Of a stretch of DNA of 64,000 bases, positions 41,359-50,505 are shown piece by piece. Under the pieces are notes generated by a model. That model did not search any database. It had not been told where the DNA came from and saw nothing but the letters and a program-made list of their open reading frames with translations. The translations under genes and the position numbers were made by a program. Position 1 is the stretch's first letter, and every line of letters begins with the position of its first letter. Source of the DNA: Nocardia jinanensis (GTDB taxonomy: Bacteria > Actinomycetota > Actinomycetes > Mycobacteriales > Mycobacteriaceae); assembly GCF_014645735.1 (NCBI RefSeq), contig NZ_BMMH01000005.1, positions 62,001-126,000 on the forward strand, in the 5' to 3' direction.

Positions 41359-42127
41359 TGTCGCACCCTCACAAACACCGACCGGAGCTACACGTGCAGC
41401 GATCACGGCGGCAGCCCCCGGTCCAGCGGGCGAAATAAGCCGCCCAGGCCAGGGGCGGCACGAGATCGCCGCAGGCAAAGGCGACATCGATGTCGGTCGA
41501 GGATCTCGTGCTCCACGACGCACGCTCCCTCGGGCTGAGACATTGCCCGGGGGCGCTTCTCGACCGCACTCGATGCCGAAGCTCGTCTTCGGCCATACCG
41601 TCGAGACGGGGCAGTCGGCCACGAGGCCCGGCCCCCTTCGCCTGCGGCGAGAATCCACCCTCACAGTGATTCCGATTCCATGTGATACAGCGGATTACCT
41701 ACGACCAGAGTCCGGCCATAGGTTCGGCTCGTCGCCCCGCCCCGAGGCGCCTCACAGCCGCCGGATCGGATCTCCGATCAACGTCGCCGGCCCGGCTGCC
41801 GAACGGGTGGAGGCGGGCGGGTTCCCGCCCAACTCTCAGGAAGATCTATGACGACACCGGCCTTGATCCCAGAGTCACCCCCACGTGCACCACGCGCAGC
41901 GGCGCCGAGGGTGATTACGCCGGGCTGCTCTCCTCCTACCGCGAGGCGCTGAACACCTGCACCAGGTCGGTGCACCCCTGCGCACCACCGACCGGCACCG
42001 GAACGACGGATGAATACTTCCTCAGTCGGTCACCGGCGACACACTGACGCCGGGACCGAGAGTTACCGATAGTAGAGGCCACTCGCGAACAAGCCGGAGG
42101 CACTCTCGTCGTGCGGGATGAGTGCTT
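41359..42127. other. Intergenic, no intact gene
   Basis: About 770 bp with overlapping frames on both strands but no supported gene. Peptide-like stretches such as DYAGLLSSYREALNTCTRSV (near 41910-41970) may be decayed coding sequence that I cannot identify. Confidence 0.35.
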
Positions 42128-42246
42128 CAAATATTCGCCCCCATCGAGACGATCGCCGAGATCGGCTACCGTCGAACCACTTTCACACGCGTCGCTGAAC
42201 GAGGCGGGTTGGGCAGCACCCGGCGGATCTCCTACCATTTCGCTCC
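42128..42246 (+). pseudogene. TetR regulator N-terminal (HTH) relic
   Basis: One frame reads IFAPIETIAEIGYRRTTFTR followed by VAERGGLGSTRRISYHFA, a good TetR HTH (compare IETIAEHGYxRTSFxRIAERAGLSSTRxISYHF). It lacks a start codon in frame and stops just afterwards; the C-terminal domain is not readable in any frame. A dead regulator close to the membrane-protein gene. Confidence 0.62.
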
Positions 42247-42555
42247 GGAGCCGGGGTCGTGGCGCTGACCAGAATCCCACCGTCGTGTTCCGCGACCGTC
42301 CCGGCCAGATCGATTCCCCGGGTCGGCTCTGTTCGATTCGACAGACAGACTCTGCGCTTGTTCGCCTCGTCGCGGACCTCGACCGGTATTCCGTTGAGAG
42401 ACGATCGGCGGCACTGCGCACCCTGGCACCGCTGGAGCGGTACCTCGCCGACACACTCGAACCCACCCTATGGATGGCAGCTTCGATCGTGTGGGCGGCG
42501 GACCGGACGCCGCCGGAAATCGGTCGCCTCATCTGTGCAGGGCTCGGAACACTGG
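42247..42555. other. Intergenic, nothing certain
   Basis: About 310 bp before the 3' end of the membrane-protein gene. A frame with LVADLDRYSVERRSAALRTL exists but has no start and no family I know; it may be part of the same decayed TetR gene. Confidence 0.3.
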
Positions 42556-43761
42556 TCAGAATTCGTTTCGCATTGTCTGCCGCCGGGGTTGTGGAGGGCT
42601 GGACGGTATCTCGCGTCGTCGCAGGTGTCGTCCGAGGGCCATCAGCAGGACTACTTCCAGGCAGATGGTGATCAGTCCGATGAACGCACTGGCGAGTGAG
42701 GCGGGCATCATGAACGCCGTGTGGGAGATGAGGATGCCTCCGATCAGCCAGAGGCGGTGGCTGTCGGTCCAGTTGTGCGCACTTCGCCAGCGCAGCACCA
42801 GTAGGGCGAACGGGACCGCGGTCATCGCTGCGACGAACAGTCGAAGCGGCTGCGACATCATATCGCCGAGTAACAGGGTCGTTCCGAGACCGAGCGGCAG
42901 CAGCGTTGTCAGGAACGCCATCGTCAAGTACACCGACACGAAGCCGACCACCACAGGTCGCGGCGCTTGCCGGTCGGGTCGGATCTTGTTCTGGGATCGG
43001 AGTCGGGGCAGCACTCGCAGTGCCAGCAAGGCCAGCAGTGCGATCACCACGACATAGGTGACAGTCCATTCCCACGGGGTGTGGTATCCGGGATCCTCGG
43101 TGGCCGAGATGATGCCTCGCAGCCCGAAAACCCCGGCTACGGCCAGTGCGCCGGCGGCGGCGAATCCACCGGTGCGCAGGTAGGTTCGGTTGCGCAGACC
43201 GGGGAAGAGCAGGTCGGTGATCATGACGGGCAGGAGCACGCTGAATACGACGTGGACGCCGATCTGTGATTCCCAGTAGGTCCAGTTGATGCCGAAGGCG
43301 CGCAGACCCCAGTCGGCGGCACCGTACATCTGCGGGCTGGTCAGTGCCTGCAGGCCGAGTCCGTCCTCTGCCACTTGATAGGCCAGACCTAGCACCACCA
43401 GGCCGGGCCACCCGGCGCCGACTCGGACAACCGCCTCGCGAATGACCAGGACGCCCGCGCCGTACATCACCAGCAGCAGGGGAAGGAGCAGCCAGGTGAT
43501 CGGGACGGCGACCGCTGTGAACGTCAGCTCCGCGCACAACGTCGTCAGCAGCGCCAAGGTCCACGCGGCACGTAGCCGACTGCGGTCGGGTCGCGAGTGG
43601 CCCGGCCGGAAGTCGGTGGCCGTCGCGCGACCGGGGTTCGTTGCTTGCGCTTGCCGTTCGGGCCATTTACCGGCCATGGGGGTCAACCAATCCTGGCGTG
43701 TCGATCTCGGTCGTGGAGTGCAGCTCGATACGGCGTTCCTGCGTCCACCGATTGCGTACAT
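42556..43761 (-). CDS. Integral membrane protein of unknown function
   Basis: Up to 401 residues; the frame opens at the ATG at 43761, with another ATG at 43677; neither has a clear ribosome-binding site. After a polar N-terminus of 40-70 residues there are about nine or ten hydrophobic helices, for example WTLALLTTLCAELTFTAVAV, WLLLPLLLVMYGAGVLVI and LLTTLLPLGLGTTLLLGDMM. No transporter signature or catalytic motif is recognisable. The paired ACTAGT operator lies 50 bp upstream of the first ATG, which supports that start and ties the gene to the GntR-TetR regulators at 37313 and 38411. It may export the compound modified by the monooxygenase, which is a guess. Confidence 0.72.
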   Translation of the reverse strand: MYAIGGRRNAVSSCTPRPRSTRQDWLTPMAGKWPERQAQATNPGRATATDFRPGHSRPDRSRLRAAWTLALLTTLCAELTFTAVAVPITWLLLPLLLVMYGAGVLVIREAVVRVGAGWPGLVVLGLAYQVAEDGLGLQALTSPQMYGAADWGLRAFGINWTYWESQIGVHVVFSVLLPVMITDLLFPGLRNRTYLRTGGFAAAGALAVAGVFGLRGIISATEDPGYHTPWEWTVTYVVVIALLALLALRVLPRLRSQNKIRPDRQAPRPVVVGFVSVYLTMAFLTTLLPLGLGTTLLLGDMMSQPLRLFVAAMTAVPFALLVLRWRSAHNWTDSHRLWLIGGILISHTAFMMPASLASAFIGLITICLEVVLLMALGRHLRRREIPSSPPQPRRQTMRNEF

Positions 43762-43810
43762 CGTATGACTGAATAGTGGCGCATATAAAGGTCCTTTGAC
43801 GATAAATCGA

Positions 43811-43838
43811 ACTAGTACAATGAGAAAAGTGACCTAGT
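43811..43838. promoter_or_regulatory. Paired ACTAGT operator, copy 3
   Basis: ACTAGT at 43811 (CGAACTAGTACAAT) and CCTAGT at 43833 (TGACCTAGTGCAAT), 22 bp apart, the same spacing as in front of the monooxygenase. It lies 50 bp upstream of the membrane-protein ATG at 43761 and marks this gene as a probable third target of the GntR-TetR regulators. Confidence 0.66.
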
Positions 43839-43947
43839 GCAATAGGCCTGCCGCACTCGAAAGTGGCGGGAAACCGGGGTTCGTTTGTTGCAGAGGTCGT
43901 CTGCTACGTGTCCAGACAACTGACCACCGCGATACCCCCCGGCTCAA

Positions 43948-44220
43948 CGTTTCGGTCGCACTACGACCTCGACGCGTTCTACTGCCGGGCCCGGGATCGG
44001 CGGGGCGCATGAGAAAGGCGGCGTCGAGGGATAGATCGGCTGGTTCCGCCGCAACCACTTCGTCCCGATCCCCGAGGTCGAGTCGATCGACGAACTCGAT
44101 GAACCGAAGTCGCCCGCCACGAACGATTACCGGCCAAGGCCGGGACCCGGTTGGACCTGGACCACCTCGAAGGGCTGCTACGCAAACCTGACGCAGCGAC
44201 GCATTGCTTCGCTGCCATCC
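43948..44220 (+). mobile_element. IS21-family transposase (IstA) relic
   Basis: Three frames in succession give an IstA protein: FRSHYDLDAFYC (43951-43990), then AHEKGGVEG-stop-IGWFRRNHFVPIPEVESIDE (about 44005-44100), then TEVARHERLPAKAGTRLDLD and LEGLLRKP (about 44105-44210). The FRSHYGLDAFYC/GAHEKGGVEGQIGWFRRN order is diagnostic of IS21 transposases. Frameshifts, a nonsense codon and missing N- and C-termini make it inactive; no IstB gene or terminal repeats are visible. Confidence 0.78.
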
Positions 44221-44283
44221 GACCGTCGACCGATCCGGTCGGTCGCTGCCTATGACCAGGTGACACGACCGATAACGGCCCAC

Positions 44284-45273
44284 CTATCGGGTCGATTCGG
44301 CCGCGCGAGTGCGGGTGGCGGTCGGTGTCTCGCCGGTGTGCCTGCGGTAGACGCGCCGGAAGGCCGCCGGATCGGCGTAACCCACCGCGCCCGCGATCAC
44401 GTCGACAGGCTCGCGCGTGGTCGTGAGTAGGGTGGCCGCCTGCCCGACCCGGAGGCGATGAACGTACTGGGTGGGTGAGACGCCGACGCGGTCGCGGATG
44501 CGGCGGGTCAGAGTGCGCGGAGAAACCGATGCCACACTGGCCAATTCGTCCAGCGATAGTTGCCGGTGCAGATTGGCGTGCACGTGCTGTTGCACGGCAC
44601 GCAGCACCGGGTCGGTGGCCCGTAGATGCTCGAGCACCATGTAGCGCGACTGCGACATGCGGGCATCGAGCACCAGGTAGTGGGCCACCTGCTCGGCCAG
44701 TGCCCCGCCGCCGAGGCGGGCGACCAGCGCCAGCAGCAGATCTGTGTGGGCGAAAGCCGCTCCTGCGGTGAGTATCGCGCCGCTGTCGACCACCATGCGA
44801 TCGGAGTGCACGGTGATATCGGGGAAGCGGCGGGCCAACAGCGGCGCCAGCCACCAAGTAGTGGTGACGACCCGGCCCGACAGCAACCCCGAGGCCGCGA
44901 GCACGAAGACAGCCGAGCAGGAGGCGGCTACCGTAGCGCCGGAATCGGCGGCACGCCGGATGATTTCGACTGCCTGCATGGTCTGCGGCCGGGTCAGCAG
45001 TTCCTCGACACGCGCTTCGCTGGACGCGGACGGCCCCGGCAGCACCAGAATATCGCCCGGTTCGAACTCCGCCGCGCCGAGCGGGGTTTCGGTATCGACA
45101 CTGATCAGCCGCCCACCGCTGGATCGGACCGGCAGCCCATCGAGTGATGCGACGCGCTGCCGCAGCCGCCCGCCCGTCGTGTCACCGGCGATCCCGGCTG
45201 CCGTCTCGACGATGTCGATACCGATTCCGAGTGCACCTTCGAGCACACCGTCCAGCGCAAGGTGGGTAATCAT
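44284..45273 (-). CDS. GlxA-type AraC regulator (DJ-1/PfpI domain plus AraC HTH)
   Basis: A 329-residue regulator. The N-terminal DJ-1/PfpI-like domain has ILVLPGPSASSEARVEELL and the nucleophile-elbow region AASCSAVFVLAASGLLSGRV (about 113-132), where the cysteine sits; the domain in such regulators usually binds ligand instead of acting as an enzyme. The C-terminus is a complete AraC HTH: LSLDELASVASVSPRTLTRR, VGVSPTQYVHRLRVGQA and AGAVGYADPAAFRRVYRRH. The ribosome-binding site is weak. It is divergent from the dienelactone-hydrolase-like gene 73 bp away, which is its likely target. Confidence 0.9.
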   Translation of the reverse strand: MITHLALDGVLEGALGIGIDIVETAAGIAGDTTGGRLRQRVASLDGLPVRSSGGRLISVDTETPLGAAEFEPGDILVLPGPSASSEARVEELLTRPQTMQAVEIIRRAADSGATVAASCSAVFVLAASGLLSGRVVTTTWWLAPLLARRFPDITVHSDRMVVDSGAILTAGAAFAHTDLLLALVARLGGGALAEQVAHYLVLDARMSQSRYMVLEHLRATDPVLRAVQQHVHANLHRQLSLDELASVASVSPRTLTRRIRDRVGVSPTQYVHRLRVGQAATLLTTTREPVDVIAGAVGYADPAAFRRVYRRHTGETPTATRTRAAESTR

Positions 45274-45346
45274 GTGGCGAGATTAGACCGAAGAGTGTCG
45301 ATCTTGCCAATGGCGATGGCTGACCTGCTGCGGCAGGGTTTGGGGT

Positions 45347-46186
45347 GTGCAGCAATCTCTCCCGCAGGATCCCCTCGACGACGACCTCACCGATTTCGCA
45401 CCCCGGTCGATCACGCTCGACGGAGTAGCCCGCACGGTGTACGTCAGCGGCACCGGACCGGCGGTCATCGTCATGGCGGAAATGCCCGGCATCAGTCCCG
45501 ATGTGGCTCGCTTCGCCCGCTGGGTGCGCGACGCCGGGCTCACCGTCTACCTGCCGTCACTGTTCGGCCGCGACGGCGCCTATCCGGAGGCAGCGGCCGG
45601 CGCGGAGGTCCTCGAACGAGCCTGTGTCAGCGCGGAATTCCGGGCCTTCGGCGCGGGCAAGTCCAGCCCGGTCGCGGTGTGGCTGCGTGCGCTGGCAGCC
45701 CTGGCCCATCGCGAATGCGGCGGTCTCGGCATCGGCGCGCTGGGTATGTGCTTCACCGGGAATTTCGCGCTCACCATGATGCTCGAGCCCGCGATGCTGG
45801 CGCCGGTACTGTGCCAGCCGTCGCTGCCACTGGATGAGCCTGGTGGACTGGAGATTTCGCCCGGTGAGCTCGCGGCCGTGCGGGAGCGACTCGATCGCGA
45901 TGATCTCGTGGTGCGCGCCTACCGCTTCGAGGGCGACCGCTTCTGCACCGCGCAGCGTTTCGCCGCCTACGCCGCAGCGCTGGGTCCGCGTTTCGAGCCG
46001 CGAGTGCTGCCCGCCGATGCGGCGAATCCCGCTCCCCCGCCGTTCTTCTCCCAGATCGTCGACTGCCCCCACAGTGTGGTCACCGCGCATCTTGTCGATG
46101 CGGCGGGGGAGCCGACCGCCGCGGCCCGCGACGAGATCCTCGCCTTTCTCGTGGACCGGCTGACTGCGGACGTCCCGTTGCAGTGA
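45347..46186 (+). CDS. Dienelactone-hydrolase-family protein
   Basis: A 279-residue alpha/beta hydrolase with a GTG start after GGCAGGG. The family nucleophile is a cysteine: Cys135 in GALGMCFTGNFAL. EMPGISPDVARFARW and LTVYLPSLFGRDG form the N-terminal strands; the acid is likely in the strand preceding FEGDRFC and the histidine in DCPHSVVT (about 240). Dienelactone hydrolases open lactones in chlorocatechol degradation, but most bacterial members have other or unknown ester/lactone substrates. Controlled by the divergent GlxA-type regulator, judging by position. Confidence 0.85.
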   Translation: MQQSLPQDPLDDDLTDFAPRSITLDGVARTVYVSGTGPAVIVMAEMPGISPDVARFARWVRDAGLTVYLPSLFGRDGAYPEAAAGAEVLERACVSAEFRAFGAGKSSPVAVWLRALAALAHRECGGLGIGALGMCFTGNFALTMMLEPAMLAPVLCQPSLPLDEPGGLEISPGELAAVRERLDRDDLVVRAYRFEGDRFCTAQRFAAYAAALGPRFEPRVLPADAANPAPPPFFSQIVDCPHSVVTAHLVDAAGEPTAAARDEILAFLVDRLTADVPLQ

Positions 46187-46357
46187 CATAGCGTCCACAC
46201 ATATATGCGCATACCGACACTCAGCGCTGCCGCGGCCACCCCGGTTACCGACCGCAGGCGAGAACTACGTGACCTGCTCGAGTCCTGGATCGACTCCGTG
46301 GCGGAGGATCCCGGCGTCGCGAGTGACGAGGGACTGGTCACGCCGGTGATCACCCGC

Positions 46358-47362
46358 TCAGCGGTACCGGCGCGACCGGTTGTCGTCGAGTTGGGGGCCC
46401 GGCGGGTCGGTGACCGCCGCGAGCAGGCGCCGCGCGAAGGTCTCCAACCCGCTCAGGAAGCCGGCGGGCGCCGTCACGGTGAAACCGGTGTCCAGGAAAG
46501 CGAGTGCGCCGACCAGCCACTGCCAGGTGTCCAACCGGACTGTGACGGAGGTGTGCCGGTCGTCGTGGGCGGCGATCTCGGCATGTTGATAGACCAGCGC
46601 GTCCGCGACCCGCTCCGGCGGCGCCGCCACCAGCAGATCGACGCGCCGCTTGCCGGTATCGAGGCCGCGCTGCAGGTAGTCGAGGGCGGTATCGGCCGGT
46701 AGCGGGCGCAGCTCGTACCGTGCGCCGGTATTCAGCAACTCGCTGAGACGATCCACCCGGAACACCCGCCAGCCCGTGCGGCCGGTATCCCAGGCGAGCA
46801 GATACCAGCGCAGGTGCTGATGGATCTGGCGGTAGGGGTGGACTCTTCGGAGGCTCGTCGCACCGCGGATATCGGTGTAACCGAAGGTCACGATCTCGCG
46901 GTCTGCGATAGCGGCAGCCAAGGTGGCGAGGTGTTCCGGCGACACCCCGGGCGCGGAATGCCGACCCGTGTCCAGACCAGCACGCATCGCCGCCACCCGG
47001 GGCTGGAGCCGGGCGGGCAGGAACTGGTCGATCTTGCCGTAGGCGCGGGTCGCGGCATCGTCGAGCCCGCCCGCGGTCGCGGGGCCGGCGGCGCCGAGTG
47101 CGGCAAGGCCGAGCAGGGTGGCGATCGCCTCGTCGTCGTCGAGGACCAGGGGCGGCATCGTGCGCCCGGCCCGGAGCCGGTAATAGCCGCCCGGACCTGG
47201 GCGAGCCTCCACCGGATAGCCGTAACGGCGGAGCCGCTCGATATCCCGGCGCAGCGTCCGGGGGCTGCTGTCGAGCCGACGGGCCAGCTCCGCACCCGAG
47301 TAGACGCCGCCGGTCTGCAGTGTCGACAACAGCGCCAGCATTCGTTCGGTCACATCCGCCAC
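46358..47362 (-). CDS. WYL-domain (HTH_11) transcriptional regulator
   Basis: A 334-residue regulator. The GTG at 47362 with AGGA upstream is chosen; the open frame runs further. An N-terminal winged HTH (RMLALLSTLQTGGVYSGAEL, ARRLDSSPRTLRRDIERLRR, GYPVEARPG) is followed by a WYL domain: VTFGYTDIRGATSLRRVHPY, HQHLRWYLLAWDTGRTGW and FRVDRLSEL, and a WCX-like C-terminal part. WYL domains bind nucleic acids or nucleotides and many members respond to DNA damage. It is divergent from the UvrA-like ATPase with a 63-bp gap that holds inverted repeats. Confidence 0.9.
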   Translation of the reverse strand: MADVTERMLALLSTLQTGGVYSGAELARRLDSSPRTLRRDIERLRRYGYPVEARPGPGGYYRLRAGRTMPPLVLDDDEAIATLLGLAALGAAGPATAGGLDDAATRAYGKIDQFLPARLQPRVAAMRAGLDTGRHSAPGVSPEHLATLAAAIADREIVTFGYTDIRGATSLRRVHPYRQIHQHLRWYLLAWDTGRTGWRVFRVDRLSELLNTGARYELRPLPADTALDYLQRGLDTGKRRVDLLVAAPPERVADALVYQHAEIAAHDDRHTSVTVRLDTWQWLVGALAFLDTGFTVTAPAGFLSGLETFARRLLAAVTDPPGPQLDDNRSRRYR

Positions 47363-47386
47363 CGGTCCTATTCTTCCGCGGATCGC

Positions 47387-47432
47387 GGCCGGAAACCGGC
47401 CACATCTGTCCATAGCGTCTGATCCATGGACA
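47387..47432. promoter_or_regulatory. Candidate operators between WYL regulator and UvrA-like gene
   Basis: Two inverted repeats lie in this short gap: GGCCGG-AAA-CCGGCC (47387-47401) and TGTCCAT (47407-47413) with ATGGACA (47426-47432), the latter arm overlapping the ATG of the UvrA-like gene. Either would let the WYL protein control both divergent genes. Confidence 0.5.
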
Positions 47433-49672
47433 CGAGCAACATCACCATTCGCGGCGCACGCACGCACAACCTGGCCGGTCTCGACCTCGATATCCCCCGC
47501 CACCGGCTTGTCGTATTCGTCGGCCGGTCCGGCTCCGGGAAATCGTCACTGGTGTTCGACACCGTCGCGGCGGAAGCCGGCTACCAGTTCAACGAGACCT
47601 ATCCCCCGTTCGTGCGCAACCGGTTGCCGAAATGGGCGCGGCCCCCAGTCGACCGCATAGACGGAGTGTCGCCGGTTGTGGTGATCGATCAGCGGCGCAT
47701 CGGCGGCAATGCCCGTTCGACGGTCGGCACGATCACCGACACCTGGACCTACTTGCGCCTGCTGTACTCCCGGATCGGGGAGCCGTGGGCCGGGGAATCC
47801 GATCACTTCTCCTTCAATGAGCCGGCGGGCATGTGCCGGGCCTGCACCGGGTTGGGCGAAGTGGTGGTGAGCGCGACCGAACGGTTCCTCGACCTGGACA
47901 GAAGCCTCGCCGACGGCGCGATTCTGCTGCCCGGATTCGGCCACGGCGGCTACTGGTACGAGCAGTACGCGGGTATCGGCGTCTTCGACCCCGATACCCC
48001 GCTGCGGGAGTGGACGGAAACCGAGCGCGACGCGCTGCTGTACGGCGGCTCTGCCGCGGACCTACTCGGCCGCCGCCCGCCCAAGGACTACGAGGGCATC
48101 GTCGAGCGGTTCGAACGAATTCATCTGCACACCTCCGACAACCTGTCCGAGCGCAAACAGGAGACCATCCGCCGGTTCACCCGCTCCGAACGCTGCGCCG
48201 AATGCGGCGGTGACCGGCTGAACGAAGAGTCGCGCGCCGTGACCGTCCTCGGTCACACGATCGGAGAGATGGCCGGGCTGGAGGTCGGCGAGCTCGCCGA
48301 CCTCGTCGCGACCCTCCGAGTGCCGCAGGTCGCACCTGTGGTCGAGGCGTTGCGTGCCCGGCTGGACGCGATGACCACCATCGGACTCGGATACCTCACC
48401 CTCGGCCGCGCCACCACGACACTGTCCGGCGGCGAATCACAACGGATCAAGACGGTGAAACACCTCGGTTCCAGCCTCATCGAAATGACCTACGTGGTGG
48501 ACGAACCCACCGTCGGCCTGCATCCCACCGATGTGGCATCGATGACGCGGCTGCTCGCCCGGCTACGCGACAGCGGAAACAGTGTGCTGGTCGTGGAACA
48601 CGATCCGGCCGTGATGGCATGCGCCGATCAGATCGTGGAACTCGGTCCCGGCGCCGGAGCCGAGGGTGGCAGGCTGGTGTTCCAGGGAACGTTCGCCGAC
48701 CTGCGCGCCGCCGATACGCCGACGGCGCGCGCATTGGCGCGGCAGCGGACCGCACGCCGAGAGCCACGGCAGGCGACCGGCAAGCTCACCGTGGCCGAGG
48801 CGTACCGCAACAACCTGTGTGGCGTCACCGTCGATATCCCGACCGGCGTAATGACCGTGCTCACCGGGGTCGCGGGTTCCGGGAAATCCAGTCTGGCCGC
48901 CGAATTCGCCTCCCGGCACGAGGCGATAGCCCTCGACCAGAAACCGGTGAGCGCCAACCGCCGATCCACACCGCTCACCTACACCGGTATCGCCCCCGCT
49001 GTCCGCAAACTCTTCGCCCGCCACAACCGGGCGCCCGCCGGGCTGTTCAGCGCCAACTCCGCGGGTGGCTGTCCGAACTGTGGCGGACTCGGTGTCATCT
49101 ATACCGATCTCGCGTTCCTCGACGGCCAGCAGACCGTGTGCGACAGCTGCCACGGGCGACGCTTCACCCCGGAGGCGCTCTCCCACACGGTGGACGGCCT
49201 GTCCATCGCCGATATCGACTTCCTCACCGTCGCCGAGGCCATCGAGCGACTACCCGAGCCGGCCATCACCCGAGCCCTGGAACGGCTCGCCGAAGTCGGC
49301 CTCGGATACCTGCGGCTGGGCGAACCGCTGAGCGGACTGTCCGGCGGCGAATGCCAGCGGCTCAAGATCGCCAGAGAACTCCGCGAAGCTGCGGAACCCG
49401 CTGTGTATCTGCTGGACGAGCCGACCACCGGTCTGCATCCGGCCGATATCGAGACGCTGTTGCGGGTGGTCGACGCCCTCGTGGACTCCGGCCACACCGT
49501 AGTCGTCATCGAGCACGACCTCGAGGTGATCCGACACGCCGACTGGCTGATCGACCTCGGTCCGGGACCGGGTAGGCATGGTGGGACGGTGCTCTTCGAA
49601 GGCCCCGTAACCCACTACACAGATCACGCGACGCCCACCTCGCGGGCACTCGACGCCGCGCGCAGTGAGTAG
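47426..49672 (+). CDS. UvrA-like ABC ATPase (UvrA paralogue lacking UvrB-binding domain)
   Basis: A 748-residue protein with two ABC ATPase halves: Walker A GRSGSGKSS (about 33-41) and GVAGSGKSS in the second half; signatures LSGGESQR and LSGGECQR; Walker B VVDEPT and LLDEPT. Zinc-finger-like pairs CRACTG, CAECGG and CPNCGG, CDSCHG are present. True UvrA has about 950 residues with a UvrB-binding domain; here that region is missing, as in UvrA2/DrrC-like paralogues, which are associated with DNA-binding-drug resistance. It probably helps remove DNA lesions or bound drugs. The divergent WYL regulator is the typical partner. Confidence 0.88.
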   Translation: MDTSNITIRGARTHNLAGLDLDIPRHRLVVFVGRSGSGKSSLVFDTVAAEAGYQFNETYPPFVRNRLPKWARPPVDRIDGVSPVVVIDQRRIGGNARSTVGTITDTWTYLRLLYSRIGEPWAGESDHFSFNEPAGMCRACTGLGEVVVSATERFLDLDRSLADGAILLPGFGHGGYWYEQYAGIGVFDPDTPLREWTETERDALLYGGSAADLLGRRPPKDYEGIVERFERIHLHTSDNLSERKQETIRRFTRSERCAECGGDRLNEESRAVTVLGHTIGEMAGLEVGELADLVATLRVPQVAPVVEALRARLDAMTTIGLGYLTLGRATTTLSGGESQRIKTVKHLGSSLIEMTYVVDEPTVGLHPTDVASMTRLLARLRDSGNSVLVVEHDPAVMACADQIVELGPGAGAEGGRLVFQGTFADLRAADTPTARALARQRTARREPRQATGKLTVAEAYRNNLCGVTVDIPTGVMTVLTGVAGSGKSSLAAEFASRHEAIALDQKPVSANRRSTPLTYTGIAPAVRKLFARHNRAPAGLFSANSAGGCPNCGGLGVIYTDLAFLDGQQTVCDSCHGRRFTPEALSHTVDGLSIADIDFLTVAEAIERLPEPAITRALERLAEVGLGYLRLGEPLSGLSGGECQRLKIARELREAAEPAVYLLDEPTTGLHPADIETLLRVVDALVDSGHTVVVIEHDLEVIRHADWLIDLGPGPGRHGGTVLFEGPVTHYTDHATPTSRALDAARSE

Positions 49673-49934
49673 CCGGTCAGGTGCGACACCAGCCCGGGAG
49701 AAGCAGATCGGGTACTCGCTCCCTATGGCATCGGCGTGGTCGGCAGGCGTCGGGCCCGATGCGTCACCGCGGTGGCCAGGTCGGTGTAGTCGTCGATCAG
49801 CTGAGCGAGCCGGTATTTGGACTTCACTCAACCGATCCTCACATAGACAAGAGGTCGCCGGGCGGCCCAGTCCATCCATAGAGCCACCCAGACCCTCGAC
49901 GATCCGGGCATTATCCGAATACCAAGGAGACGCG

Positions 49935-50303
49935 ATGGGTAGCACCCCGATTCGGCCGAGGCCGCTGACCGACCTCGAGGCCGCAGTCATAAGGAAGATG
50001 TTATCGGCGGGTAGACACGGTTCTGCCGAATACCGTGCGCAGATACCCTATTCGCAGGTTGTATCGACCTGGGGTGTCGGATCGCCCAGCGTTGATGTAG
50101 AGGTACGCCCGGGTCCCGCCCCGGCGGGCGATGTGACGGACGGGATCGTCGCGAACGGAACTGTCACCGATCCCTCGGGAAGGCCGATCGGTGAGGTCAT
50201 CCTGTGGGTCGAAGCCGGCCGGCTGAGCGGGATCGAATACGCCTGGTATACCGACGAACGGCCCACGCAGCTACCTGGGCCTGACCAGATCGATCTCTTG
50301 TAG
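49935..50303 (+). CDS. Small conserved actinobacterial protein of unknown function
   Basis: 122 residues from an ATG preceded by AAGGAG. The layout TDLEAAVIRKMLSAGRHGSA, then WGVGSPSVDVEVRPG, GTVTDPSGRPIGEVILWVEA and LSGIEYAWYTDE recalls a family of small uncharacterised actinobacterial proteins, in which a strand carrying GrLsGlE is conserved. No catalytic motif, signal peptide or membrane segment. It follows the UvrA-like gene by 262 bp and may be independent. Function not assigned. Confidence 0.72.
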   Translation: MGSTPIRPRPLTDLEAAVIRKMLSAGRHGSAEYRAQIPYSQVVSTWGVGSPSVDVEVRPGPAPAGDVTDGIVANGTVTDPSGRPIGEVILWVEAGRLSGIEYAWYTDERPTQLPGPDQIDLL

Positions 50304-50505
50304 TTCGGCACCCACCTGTTGTCGATTCGGTGGTACCTGGTCAATCATGAAGCCGAAACCGCGGTTGCGCCCGGCAGAGTGATGTACGAGGCCGGGGTTT
50401 CAGACCGGGCATGCATGATCACCGTCGGCGAGACGGGCTTCCATCCGATCCCCACATAGGCCTCGACGGCACGTCCGGTAAGAAGTGGAGGCAGCGCGGT
50501 CGCAG

